Below the pieces are notes generated by a model, which saw nothing but the letters and a program-made list of their open reading frames with translations, made no database searches and was not told where the DNA came from. This document shows positions 27,041 through 35,606 of a stretch of 64,000 bases of DNA, one piece after another. How positions within the stretch are numbered: the first letter of the stretch is position 1; every line of letters starts with the position of its first letter. This DNA is from JAGQRJ01 sp041402045 (GTDB taxonomy: Bacteria > Planctomycetota > J058). The stretch spans positions 1 through 64,000 of the forward strand of contig JAWKSZ010000033.1 of assembly GCA_041402045.1 (NCBI GenBank). The letters run 5' to 3'. The position numbers and the translations under genes were made by a program.

Positions 27041-28612
27041 ATGACCCCGTCCCCGTTCGCCGCCGTCCTCGCCGGCCTCGCGCTGCTCACGCCCCTGGCC
27101 CTCGCGGGCCCGGACGCCCCCACCGCGCCCCGCGCCGAGGACGCCCCGCCGCAGGAGGCCCCGCCCTACGCCTACTCCGACGCCGAGGTCGCGGCCCGGG
27201 TCGGCTCCGCGCTCCTGCTCGAGCCCAGCGTGGCGGTCGCCACCCTCGAAGCCAGCGCGGAGGACGGCGTGGTGACCCTCAGCGGCGAAGCCCCGCACCT
27301 CCTGGCCCGCGACCGCGCGATCGAGGTGGCGAGCAGCCTGCGCGGGGTGCGCGCGGTGATCGACCGGGTCGAGATCCGCCCGGTCGAGGTCGACGACGAC
27401 GAGCTCCTGCACGGCGTCGAGGCCGCCCTCGCGCTGGACCCCACGACCGAGGCCTACGAGGTCCAGATCGCGGTGCAGGACGGCGAGGTGACCCTCGCGG
27501 GCGAGGTCGACTCCTGGCAGGAGCGCGCGCTGGCGGAGCGCCTGGCCAAGGGCGTCGCCGGGGTGCGCGGGGTCGAGAACGCGCTCACCCTGCGCGAGTC
27601 CGCCGAGCGCGAGCCCGAGGAGGTCGCCCAGGACGTGCGCTCGCGCCTGCGCTGGGACACCCTGGTCGACGACGGCATGCTCGTGGTCAACGTGGACGCC
27701 GAGGGCCAGGTGATCCTGCGCGGGAGCGTGGGCAGCCTCGCCGAGCGCCGGCGCGCGGAGGAGCTGGCCCTGGTGCGCGGCGCGACCGCGGTCGACGCCG
27801 AGCGCGTGAAGATCGCCGCCTGGAAGCGGACCCCCGACCTGCGCGGCTCCAAGTATCTGGACGTGAGCGACGCCGAGGTCCTGGACGCGCTGCGCGCGGC
27901 CCTGCGCTACGACCCCCGCGTCGACGTCGAGCCGATCCGGCTCTCGCTGGCCAACGCCGAGGTGACCCTCGAGGGCACCGTCTCCAGCCTCAAGGCGCGC
28001 CGCGCCGCGGAGCGCGACGCGCAGCACGTCGTCGGCGTGCGCTCGGTGCGCAACCTGCTCGAGGTCGAGGGCGAGCCGCCGACCGACGCCGCCCTCGAGG
28101 TCGCGCTCGAGCTCGTGCTCGCGCGGGACGCCTACGTCGGCGGCCGCGGGCTGACCGTGCGCGTCGAGGACGGCGTGGTGCACCTCGCGGGCACGGTGGC
28201 CACCCCCTTCGAGCGCGCCGTCGCCGACGACGCATGCGCCCGGGTCTCCGGCGTGCTCCGGGTCGAGAACGCCCTCGAGGTCGAGGAGCCCGAGCAGCCG
28301 TTCTACGAGCGCCTGCGCATGAACTACGGCTGGGGCCCGACCCAGTTCCGCTGGACCTGGGACCCCCCGGCCGCGACCCGCGACCCCGCCCTCGACCCCT
28401 CGGTCCAGGCCACGATCGAGTCCGAGCTGCGCTGGAGCCCCTTCGTCGACGAGGAGGACGTCGAGGTCTTCGTGCAGGAGGGCGTCGCGCACCTGACCGG
28501 GACCGTGGGCTCGCACATGGAGCGCAAGGCCGCGATCCAGTGCGCCTACGACGGCGGCGCCCGCGACGTCGAGGCCGAGCTCACCGTCGAGGACGCCACC
28601 CCCAGCGACTGA
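27041..28612 (+). CDS. Secreted protein with six BON domains
   Basis: The 523-residue protein starts MTPSPFAAVLAGLALLTPLA with a clear signal peptide ending near LAGPDA. Six BON modules of about 65-70 residues follow. Each begins with a D-x-E/A-helix (SDAEVAARVGSALL; DDELLHGVEAALAL; PEEVAQDVRSRLRW; SDAEVLDALRAALR; TDAALEVALELVLA; DPSVQATIESELRW) and has a V-x-L-x-G-x-V strand (GVVTLSGEA, GEVTLAGEV, GQVILRGSV, AEVTLEGTV, GVVHLAGTV, GVAHLTGTV). BON domains bind phospholipid or attach proteins to the outer membrane; six is more than in OsmY (two). GGGAGG precedes the ATG by four bases. Stand-alone gene. Confidence 0.9.
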   Translation: MTPSPFAAVLAGLALLTPLALAGPDAPTAPRAEDAPPQEAPPYAYSDAEVAARVGSALLLEPSVAVATLEASAEDGVVTLSGEAPHLLARDRAIEVASSLRGVRAVIDRVEIRPVEVDDDELLHGVEAALALDPTTEAYEVQIAVQDGEVTLAGEVDSWQERALAERLAKGVAGVRGVENALTLRESAEREPEEVAQDVRSRLRWDTLVDDGMLVVNVDAEGQVILRGSVGSLAERRRAEELALVRGATAVDAERVKIAAWKRTPDLRGSKYLDVSDAEVLDALRAALRYDPRVDVEPIRLSLANAEVTLEGTVSSLKARRAAERDAQHVVGVRSVRNLLEVEGEPPTDAALEVALELVLARDAYVGGRGLTVRVEDGVVHLAGTVATPFERAVADDACARVSGVLRVENALEVEEPEQPFYERLRMNYGWGPTQFRWTWDPPAATRDPALDPSVQATIESELRWSPFVDEEDVEVFVQEGVAHLTGTVGSHMERKAAIQCAYDGGARDVEAELTVEDATPSD

Positions 28613-28712
28613 GCCGGACACGCGTCCGACGACCGAGCCCGCGCACCCGCGCGGGCTCGCGTCGTGTACGCGGAGCGCGCTGGCGGATCCCTCCCTCCGG
28701 AAGGGTGGAAGG

Positions 28713-28890
28713 CCTGACCCATCCGGGCGGGGATAAACCCGGGATAAACCCCGCCCCTACCCCCGAATGCGCGGGCGCGCAGTGCCCGGGTCCTCGCAAC
28801 CGAGGTGCGAATCCGCTCCAATCCTGCGCGTGCGCGCACACAGGGGTAGGGGCGGGGTTTATCGGTTTATCCCCGCCCGGGTCTGTCAGG
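28713..28890. repeat. Inverted pair of the GTAGGGGCGGGGTTTATCCC element
   Basis: The left arm (CCTGACCCATCCGGGCGGGG onward, including a duplicated ATAAACC) and the right arm ending at 28890 are reverse complements over about 48 bases with small indels. The centre has a CGCGCGCA-rich hairpin. The 28613-28950 spacer otherwise holds nothing recognisable. Confidence 0.65.
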
Positions 28891-28950
28891 CCGCTTTCGC
28901 AGGAGAAGGACACGTCCTCCCGCCCCGAGCGGCGGAGCGCCCAACCCCGG

Positions 28951-29175
28951 TCAGCTCTGCGCGGCGCGACGGTAGGTCCACACGCTGAGCTGGGCCAGGC
29001 CGGCACCGAGCAGCGCCGCGATCATGACGAACCAGTCCCCGCGGGGGCTGCGCGACTGGCTGGGCGGCAGGACCTCCAGCTCACGCAGCACGATCAGCGC
29101 TGCCACGCCCAGGATCGCGCCAAAGGCGAGCGCCAACCGCTCGACGATCTCGTGCTTCGGCCTCCAAGGACTCAC
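28951..29175 (-). CDS. Small two-helix membrane protein
   Basis: The 74-residue protein has a charged N-terminus (VSPWRPKHEIVERL), one hydrophobic segment (ALAFGAILGVAALIVL) and a second (WFVMIAALLGAGLAQLSVW) with a basic end. No family recognised. GTG 29175 overlaps the stop of the sigma-like gene by four bases, which supports it being real and suggests a functional link; a membrane partner of a regulator is one possibility. Confidence 0.6.
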   Translation of the reverse strand: MSPWRPKHEIVERLALAFGAILGVAALIVLRELEVLPPSQSRSPRGDWFVMIAALLGAGLAQLSVWTYRRAAQS

Positions 29176-29921
29176 GCGTCGTCTCCTCCGACCGCCCGCT
29201 CCTCGAAGCCGAGCACGTGCACGATCGCGCTCAGGCTGAGCCGCGTCTCGCGCGGGACCTCGGCCTCGGGGTAGACCCGGCGGTAGTCGTCTTCGAGCTG
29301 CGCCCGCAAGCGACGCAGGAGCTGCGCGCCGACCCGCTCGCCCAGCCGGCTCGCCGCGCGCACCCGCGCGGCCGGGCTCGGGGCCTCGAGCAGCCCGCGC
29401 GCGGCGAGCTCCTCGCCCAGCTCGCGGTCCGCCCGGGGGCGCGCGCTGCGCGCCCCCGGCCACTTGAGCTCGAGGTAGGCGCGCTCGGCGGCGGTCAAGG
29501 CCCCGTCCGCGAGCAGCGCGTCCCGCGCCTGCTCGACGGCCTCGCGCACGCGCCCGCGCAGGCGCTCGGCCTCGTCCTCCACCAGGCGCCAGGCAGGGTC
29601 CGCGGCGTCGGGGGCGGCCAGGGCCTCGTCGGGGGGCAGCGGCTCCTCGGGTGCTCGGCGCAGGCGTCGGCGGCAGTGGTAGCCGAAGGCGCTGGCCACG
29701 TAGCTGCGGAAGCGCGCGCCGCGCTCGAAGGTCGCGAGCAGCCCGCCCGACTCGGCGCAGCTCGCCTCCGCGAGGAACTCGTGGGCGAGGGCGTCCGCGG
29801 CCTCCTCCGAGCAGCCGAAGCGCGCGCGCGCGAGGGCGCGCAGGCCCGCCACGTAGCGCTTGTAGAAGCTCGCGTAGCCGAACTCGGTCCAATCGGTAAA
29901 TCGCGTGGGTGGTAGACTCAC
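29172..29921 (-). CDS. ECF-type sigma-factor-like protein
   Basis: About 249 residues from GTG 29921 (VSLPPTRFTDWTEFGYASFY). The first part resembles sigma region 2: YVAGLRALARARFGCSEEAA, DALAHEFLAEA (the DxxQDxF-like helix) and FERGARFRSYVASAFGYHC. The second part resembles a long region 4 or linker (AAERAYLELKWPG; LGEELAARGLLEAPSP). The region-4 DNA-binding helix is not clear, so it may be an atypical or degenerate sigma factor. It is divergent from a Ser/Thr kinase gene, a pairing often seen in Planctomycetota, where kinases are linked to ECF factors. Confidence 0.55.
   Translation of the reverse strand: MSLPPTRFTDWTEFGYASFYKRYVAGLRALARARFGCSEEAADALAHEFLAEASCAESGGLLATFERGARFRSYVASAFGYHCRRRLRRAPEEPLPPDEALAAPDAADPAWRLVEDEAERLRGRVREAVEQARDALLADGALTAAERAYLELKWPGARSARPRADRELGEELAARGLLEAPSPAARVRAASRLGERVGAQLLRRLRAQLEDDYRRVYPEAEVPRETRLSLSAIVHVLGFEERAVGGDDA
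29913..29918 (+). promoter_or_regulatory. Candidate -10 element of the DNRLRE kinase gene
   Basis: TAGACT in the divergent spacer, about 64 bases before the GTG at 29982. Confidence 0.28.
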
Positions 29922-29981
29922 GGGCCGTGCAGGCGAGCCTAGGGCTTGGCTCCGCGTCGCACAACACACCCGGGGAGGCGC

Positions 29982-32405
29982 GTGCCGGACTGGGAGCAGC
30001 TGCTCGAGGCGATCGACGACGCCCGGCCGCCCGAGCTCGCGGGCTACGCGGTCGAGGGGTTGATCGGCGAACGGGGCCAGAGCGCGGTGTTCCGCGGACG
30101 CGACCCTCAGGGCCGGCCCGTGGCGATCAAGCGCTGGAAGGTCGCGAGCCCGCGCGCCGAGCGGGAGGTCCAGGCCCTGGCCCGGGTCCAGCACCCCGGC
30201 GTCGTGCGCGTGCGCGAGCTGGCCACCGACGCGGCGACGGGGCTCCCCTGCGTGGTCATGGAGCTCGTCGACGGCCGCCCGCTCCTCGCCGCCGCCCCGC
30301 GGCTCGAGCCCGCGGACGCGGTCGAGGTCGCGCGGCGGGTGGCGCTGGCGCTGGAGGCGGTCCACGCCCAGGGCCTCGTGCACCGGGACGTGAAGCCCGA
30401 CAACGTGCTCCTCACCTCGGCCGGCCCGGTGCTCGTGGACTTCGGGGTGGTCAAGGAGCTCGCGCCGCCGCCGGACCTGCGGACCACGCGCACCAACGCC
30501 CCCGCCCCGGGCACGCGGCCCTACATGGCGCCGGAGCAGCTCGACCCGAGCGCGGCCGCGTCGGCCCCGCGAGCGACCTCCACGCGCTGGGGTCACGCTC
30601 TATCAGTGCCTGACCGGGGCGCTGCCCTTCGAGGCCCGACGCGCTCTACGAGCGCCGACCCGCGACGTGTGGCGGGCGCCAGCGCCCGGGGCCCGGGTCG
30701 CGGGGGTCGACCCCGCGCTGCGCGCGCGGGTCAGCGCGTGCCTGGCCTTCGCGCCCGAGGGGCGCCCCGACTCGGCCGCGGCCCTCGCTGCGGCGCTGGG
30801 CGCGTGGCGTCGGCGTCGCGCGCGGCCCTGGCGCGGCGCGCTCCTGGGGCTCGGCGGCGTCGCGGCCCTCACGGCGGCGGCGGTGTGGAGCGCCGGGGAG
30901 CCCCCCGCGCCAGCGCCCGTCGCCGCGGTCGCCGCGCTGCACACGCTGACCCTCCAACCGGGTCCCCTCGAGGGGCGCGACACCTACGTGGACGGCGTGG
31001 GCTGGTACCGCAACGACAACTTCGGCGCGGAGCAGGCGCTGCGGGTGGGGCACCGCCCGCCCCAGAGCGGGCAGACCGGCGAGCAGCGCGGGTTCCTGGC
31101 CTTCGACCTCACGCGCCTGCCCGCGGGCGCCGAGGTCGAGGCCGCGACCCTGACCCTCACCTGCATTCAGTCGCTCTACCTGGACGAGGCGTCGACCCTC
31201 GAGGTGCACGCCGTGCGCGAGAGCGGCGCGCGCACGCCCTGGCGCGAGGGCACCGGGCTCCACGACGCGCTGCTCGACGGCGTGGCCTGGAGCGGGACCT
31301 TCGCCGGCCAGGGGAGCGACCCGCGGACCGCGAGCGCGCGCCCCGAGCTCGACCCGCCGGACGTGGAGCCCGCGGCCCTCGACCGCGCCACGGTCCGGCC
31401 CTTCGCCGGGGAACCCTTCACGGTCACGCTCGACGTGAGCCCCGCGGTGCGCGCCTGGCAGCGAGACCCCGCGTCCAACCTCGGCTTGCGCCTGGCCCTC
31501 GCCGCGGAGGACCGCACGTCGGGCTGCAAGGTCTTCGCCACCAGCGACGCGGTGGACCCCGCGGCGCGTCCGCGGCTGGAGGTGCGCTACCGCGGCGCGC
31601 CGGCGGCGTCGGCGCCCGACCTCGCCCAGCAGCGCGCGCGCGCGCGAGCGGCGGCGCGGCGTCTGCTCGCCGACGCCGAGGCGGAGGCCTCCCGCGGCGC
31701 CTGGGATCGCGCGCTCCAGGCCTGCACCCGCGCGATCGAGGCCGCGCCGTTCTGGGGGGCGCCGTTCTTGGCGCGGGCGGGCTGCGCCGAGCGCCTGGGG
31801 CTCCCGGCCCTGGCCCGGCTCGACGCGGGCCGCGCGGTGGGCTGCCTCGAGCCCGCGCTCGGTCCGCCGGCCTACGCCGCGGTGGCCCGGCTCGGGCTCG
31901 GGCTCGAGAACCCACTGGTGCGGCGTCAGGCCCTGGGCGCGCTGACCCTGCTCGCCCTCTCCCAGCGCATGGACCCCGAGGTGAGCGCGCTCTATCAGGG
32001 CGCGGCGCGGCTGGGGGTGTTCGCCCCGGACGCGCCGGCGAGCTGGGCGCCCTACGCCGAGGGCCAGCTCCTGACCCTCGAGGCCAGCCGCGCCCGCGCC
32101 CCCGAGGCCGGCGCCGACGTCCTGTTCGTGCTCGCGCTGCTGCGCGCCGCGCGCGGCGCTCCGGAGGCCGCGGCGGACTACGCCCGCGCCTGCGCCGCGG
32201 ACCCCGGGCACTCGCTGGCGGGGATCGACCCGCCGCTGGGCCCCGGGGAGGTGCGCCTGCTCGAGACCCCGCCCGCTGCGCCGACTGGACGCGCGCCTTG
32301 CTCGCCGTCGGCCAGGTGACCGCGGCCCGCGCCGAGCTGGCCGCCGCGCGTCGCGTGGCCCGAGGATCCGAGCTGCGCGCGCTGGCGGCGTGCCTCGGGG
32401 ACTGA
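29982..32405 (+). CDS. Ser/Thr protein kinase with DNRLRE-type domain and TPR-like tail, frameshifted
   Basis: GTG 29982 (VPDWEQLLEA) follows a GGGGAGG site. The kinase domain has VAIKRWK (Lys50), GLVHRDVKPDNVLL (HRD 134-136), LVDFGVVKEL (DFG 153-155) and RPYMAPEQLDP. Near 30570-30660 the frame changes twice, then GRPDSAAALAAALGAW ends the kinase. WRGALLGLGGVAALTAAAVW is a membrane helix. Outside it lies a domain beginning GRDTYVDGVGWYRNDNFGAE with FLAFDLTRLPAGAEVEAATL, matching the DNRLRE carbohydrate-binding-like fold. A helical TPR-like tail (GAWDRALQACTRAIEAAPFW) follows. A last shift near 32280 leads to ALLAVGQVTAARAELAAARR and the stop. A kinase with such a sensor ectodomain suggests recognition of a surface polymer; this is inference. 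Confidence 0.75.
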   Translation: MPDWEQLLEAIDDARPPELAGYAVEGLIGERGQSAVFRGRDPQGRPVAIKRWKVASPRAEREVQALARVQHPGVVRVRELATDAATGLPCVVMELVDGRPLLAAAPRLEPADAVEVARRVALALEAVHAQGLVHRDVKPDNVLLTSAGPVLVDFGVVKELAPPPDLRTTRTNAPAPGTRPYMAPEQLDPSAAASAPRATSTRWGHALSVPDRGAALRGPTRSTSADPRRVAGASARGPGRGGRPRAARAGQRVPGLRARGAPRLGRGPRCGAGRVASASRAALARRAPGARRRRGPHGGGGVERRGAPRASARRRGRRAAHADPPTGSPRGARHLRGRRGLVPQRQLRRGAGAAGGAPPAPERADRRAARVPGLRPHAPARGRRGRGRDPDPHLHSVALPGRGVDPRGARRARERRAHALARGHRAPRRAARRRGLERDLRRPGERPADRERAPRARPAGRGARGPRPRHGPALRRGTLHGHARREPRGARLAARPRVQPRLAPGPRRGGPHVGLQGLRHQRRGGPRGASAAGGALPRRAGGVGARPRPAARARASGGAASARRRRGGGLPRRLGSRAPGLHPRDRGRAVLGGAVLGAGGLRRAPGAPGPGPARRGPRGGLPRARARSAGLRRGGPARARAREPTGAASGPGRADPARPLPAHGPRGERALSGRGAAGGVRPGRAGELGALRRGPAPDPRGQPRPRPRGRRRRPVRARAAARRARRSGGRGGLRPRLRRGPRALAGGDRPAAGPRGGAPARDPARCADWTRALLAVGQVTAARAELAAARRVARGSELRALAACLGD

Positions 32406-32406
32406 G

Positions 32407-33961
32407 TCAGTCGAGGTTCGCGGCGCGCATGCGCAGGGTCCGGGGGCACGGGGTCGGGCCGGTCCCAGGCCAGGGTCAGCCGATCGCCTTCGAGGTGCAT
32501 GCGCCGCAGGACCACGGGTAGAGGATCGCCTCGCCGTCGGCGCCGGCGACGATCACCCGGATCCAGAGCTCGGAGTGGTCGACCTTGTAAGGCTCCTGCT
32601 CGGCCGCGTCCCAGCGCCAGGCGACGACCCGGTGGAACGCGTCCTGGGGAAAGCGCACGGCGAGCACGCGCTCCTTTGCGAAGTGCTCGCTCCACTGCGT
32701 GCGGGCGAAGGCCTCGAGCTCGGCCTGGTCCCCGCCGACGTAGGCGTTCCTGGGGGCGCGGGTGTCGTCCACGATCGCCTCGGCCAACTGGCCCATGGCC
32801 GCCTGGACCTCGCGCTCGAGGGCGCTGGCGTTCGCCGCGAGCCCGCCCTCGCCTCCGATCAGCTGCACCAGGTGCGCCACGTGGCGCACTTGGGCCAGGT
32901 CTTGTTCAGCGGGCTCTCGGGGTGCACGAAGGCGCGGTGATCCTTGGCCGCGACCGCCGCCTCGACCTGGGCGCGGACCTCGGCCACGAGGGCTCGAGGT
33001 GCGCCGCGGCGCCGCGGACGAAGCCCTCGAAGCGGGCCACGTAGGCGGGGAACTGGTATTGCCCGTCGTTGAGCACGAAGGTCAGGTCGTTGGGTCGGCC
33101 GCCCTTGAGCGGGGCGTATTTCTCGACGAGGGCCGGCCACTGAGCGCGGACCACGGCGAACTGCCGCGCGGCCTCTTCCGCCTCGCCCAGGTGCGGGGTG
33201 CGGAAGGGACGGCGCAGGTAGCCGGCCTGGTAGTCGATCAACCCGCAGTGCACGATCGCGCGGTAGAGCGCCTGGGCGCGGGCCAGGTCCCCGGGGTACT
33301 CGGGCGCGGCGAGCAGCGCTGCGCGCTGGGCCTCGCGGGCCTGAGCCTGGGCCTGCGCCGCCTCGAGGTCCGAGCCCATGCCCGCGAGCTGCTCGCGGAG
33401 CTGCTCGAGCTGACTGAGGAGCATAGCGACCAGGGTGTTCTCGGCCGGCAGCTCGGCGAGCTTCTCCTGGGCCTGGTCGAGCTTCTTCTGGAAGCGCTCG
33501 GCCACCCGGTCGTTGAAGGTGTACTTGCCGTCCACGCCGTAGTGCCCGAGCTCGGTGCCGAGGTTCTCGAGCAGGGTCGCCGCGTGGTTGAGCTTGCCGG
33601 CGGCCTTGCCGTCGAGCCCGCTGCGGGCGCCGAGGCTGCCGCGCTCTTCGACCAGCCGCGCCAGGCGCTCGCGGGCCGCCGCGATCCGCCCCAGCGCCGC
33701 GGCCACCTCGGGGTGTTCGCCGGGGAGCTCCTGGAGCTTGGCCTCCGCGCCCGCGAGCTTGTCCGCCGCGCGCTCGCCCACCGAGTCGCTGTAGTTGCGC
33801 TCGCCGGCTTCGTAGGGGCCGAGGTCCTCCTCGATCCCGCTCACGGTCTTCAGCGCGCGCTCCAACGCGCGCGCTGCTTTGCTGTCGAGGTCCTGGGCCG
33901 AGGTCATGCACGCGCTCGCGATCAGCGCGAGCGCGGCGCCGAGCCACACCTGTTGGGTCAC
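32407..33961 (-). CDS. Secreted protein with predicted helical stalk, function unknown, frameshifted
   Basis: GTG 33961 opens a signal sequence (MTQQVWLGAALALIASACMT when initiated), possibly a lipoprotein with Cys at about 18. A long helical region follows (KAARALERALKTVSGIEEDL; KLNHAATLLENLGTELGHYG; AMLLSQLEQLREQLAGMGSD). A more globular part then begins YPGDLARAQALYRAIVHCGL. The last third is read through shifts near 32990, 32900 and 32510 (AEVRAQVEAAVAAKDHRAFV; ALEREVQAAMGQLAEAIVDD; FAKERVLAVRFPQDAFHRVV) to RTLRMRAANLD. Total is about 515 residues. No family recognised. It converges with the DNRLRE kinase. Confidence 0.6.
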
Positions 33962-34039
33962 CGGTACGCGCTCCTGGGGTTGGGGTCCAGGAGTGCTTTG
34001 TCGGCGCCCGCCGCCGTGGACGGACCTTTCTTGGTTTTT

Positions 34040-34669
34040 TTAGGCCGCGCGACGCTCGACGCGGGGAGCGCTCGGCGCCGCGGGGGTCAGGGCGCGCCCC
34101 AGGTCGAAGTAGGTGAGGAAGTCGCTCGAGGTCGCGAGGCCCCAGCGGACCTTGGTGCGCAGCAGGCGGCGGCCCTCCCGGGCGAACTGGGGGGTGCAGG
34201 TGCCCCAGGGCGCCGGGGTCCCGGCGCCGCCGGCGGCCAGCTCGCCCACGAGGCGCGCGAGCTCGATCCGGTGCAGGGTGGCGAGGGTCGCGTAGCGCTG
34301 GCGGCCCGACTCGCCCAGCTCCCGGCGCCACCAGGCGCGGCGCAGGCGTCCGAGCTCCTCCCGCAGCAGGCACAGCCCGCTGAGGCCAGCCCGCAGCCGC
34401 AGCTCGACCTTGGCCAGCTTCTTGCCGCGGGCGCGGTCCTCGGCGGTGCCCTGCCCGGCGCGCAGCCGCGCGGCAAGCTCGGTCAGGGTCTGGCGCAGGG
34501 CGCGCTGCTGGCGCAGCAGCTGGCGCTCGAGGGTGCTGAGGGCCATGCGCCGCTTGCGCACGCCTGGCCGCACCGACGTGGTGGGGGCGGGGGCAGCGTC
34601 GTCCTCGATCCGCCCGAAGGCGGAGCAGAGGGCCTCAGGAGTGCGGCGGGTGAGGGTGGCAGCGGTCAT
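34040..34669 (-). CDS. Hypothetical basic helical protein
   Basis: About 209 residues (MTAATLTRRTPEALCSAFGR), with AAGGACA nine bases upstream of the ATG. The body is Arg/Leu-rich helix (MALSTLERQLLRQQRALRQT; LAARLRAGQGTAEDRARGKK; RRAWWRRELGESGRQRYATL). There is no signal peptide or membrane segment. The composition could suit nucleic-acid or protein-scaffold binding, but no family is recognised. It precedes a long repeat-rich spacer. Confidence 0.6.
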   Translation of the reverse strand: MTAATLTRRTPEALCSAFGRIEDDAAPAPTTSVRPGVRKRRMALSTLERQLLRQQRALRQTLTELAARLRAGQGTAEDRARGKKLAKVELRLRAGLSGLCLLREELGRLRRAWWRRELGESGRQRYATLATLHRIELARLVGELAAGGAGTPAPWGTCTPQFAREGRRLLRTKVRWGLATSSDFLTYFDLGRALTPAAPSAPRVERRAA

Positions 34670-34815
34670 GGCGAGTGTCCTTCCACTCGACCTACGGCTC
34701 GCGTCCGCCGGATGGCTCACTTTGCCTGGAAGTTTCTCGGCGGGCGTTGTGCGGATTGGACTTAAGGAGAAGCCCCCCTCGCTCCGAGCGGGGATCAAGG
34801 GTCAACCCGGCCAAC

Positions 34816-34935
34816 TGAGCGGGGGCGGGTCGTGGCGCGGTTGAGCGAGGGCGGGCCCTGGCGCGGCTGAGCGGGGGCGGGCCGTGGCGCGGTTGAGCGA
34901 GGGCGGGCCCTGGCGCGGCTGAGCGGGGGCGGGCA
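34816..34935. repeat. 26-bp tandem repeat, 4.6 copies
   Basis: Units begin at 34816, 34842, 34868, 34894 and 34920. Odd and even copies alternate (TGAGCGGGGGCGGG against TGAGCGAGGGCGGG), so a 52-bp dimer appears to have been duplicated. Confidence 0.8.
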
Positions 34936-34937
34936 GA

Positions 34938-35095
34938 TGTCTTTGAACCGCCGAGGCGCCGAGACCGCAGAGGGTATGCAGAGGGCGGCGAGGCCACAGG
35001 CTCGCCCACAGGCTTCGCTGGTTCGACGTCGTGTGGGGGATTCGATTTTCTACCGCCAAGGACGCCAAGCCCGCCAAGGCTCCGCCAGTGCCTCG
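34938..35095. repeat. CCGCCGAGGC / CCGCCAAGGACG dispersed-repeat fragments
   Basis: TTTGAACCGCCGAGGCGCCG at about 34941 and ACCGCCAAGGACGCCAAGCC at about 35053 belong to the same broad family as the inverted elements at 10.3 and 18.3 kb. Here they are direct and incomplete. Confidence 0.5.
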
Positions 35096-35224
35096 TCGTT
35101 CGGTCCGGAGCCAAGGAGGAGTAAGGGGCTCCGCGCACGCGAAGGCGCCGCGACCTGGACCCTCCGTCGACCCAGCCTGCCCGGGCGTCGCCGGGCCGGC
35201 GAGCGGCGTGGCGCAGCCGGTGCG

Positions 35225-35376
35225 CAGCATGAGCGGGCGCAGCCCGCGAATGTCCCGCGCGAAGCGCGGGACGAGGCCCGTCTGCGGGCCGCGCAGCCGG
35301 TTCAGCCGGTGCACAGCATGAGCGGGCGCAGCCCGCGAATGTCCCGCGCGGCGCGGGACGGGCCCGTCTGCGGGCC
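35225..35376. repeat. Two direct copies of a ~65-bp hairpin-bearing repeat
   Basis: CAGCATGAGCGGGCGCAGCC starts at 35225 and again at 35314. Both copies continue through CGCGAATGTCCCGCGC and a short GTCCCGCGC/GCGCGGGAC hairpin to CCCGTCTGCGGGCC. A few bases differ in the hairpin loop. Confidence 0.75.
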
Positions 35377-35484
35377 TCCCGCCGAGCGGGCGCGGCCCGC
35401 GAGGCTCCTGTGGGTGAGGGGGGAGGGGCTTGCCCCGGGTCCGAGGGGGCATGGGACAGGCCCCCAGAAACAAGCACTCCCTCG

Positions 35485-35556
35485 CTCCCTTTCTGGGCGA
35501 TCAGGCGGTGGGGGCTCCTCGAGCCCCACCGCCTGGTCGCAGAAAGGCGAAGGGAG
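35485..35556. terminator. Long hairpin downstream of the PPC/Kelch gene
   Basis: CTCCCTTTCTG-GCGATCAGG-CGGTGGGGGCTC pairs with its complement ending at AGGGAG (35556), about 30 bp with small mismatches and a 3-4 base loop. It lies about 50 bases past the leftward gene's stop. Confidence 0.6.
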
Positions 35557-35606
35557 CACGCAGCTGCGCGCTCCCTCGCTCTAGGGTTGGTTCCGCTCGG
35601 GGAAGC

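Larger units (their letters stand above)
34670..35606. other. 937-bp gene-free, repeat-rich spacer
   Basis: No convincing gene was seen. From left to right it holds a 26-bp tandem repeat, CCGCCGAGGC and CCGCCAAGGACG units, two direct repeats with internal hairpins and a long hairpin near 35.5 kb. Confidence 0.6.

Noticed and set aside
28713..28890. Riboswitch or attenuator
   Set aside because: The inverted pair matches the dispersed 18.2-kb element and does not lie upstream of a gene.
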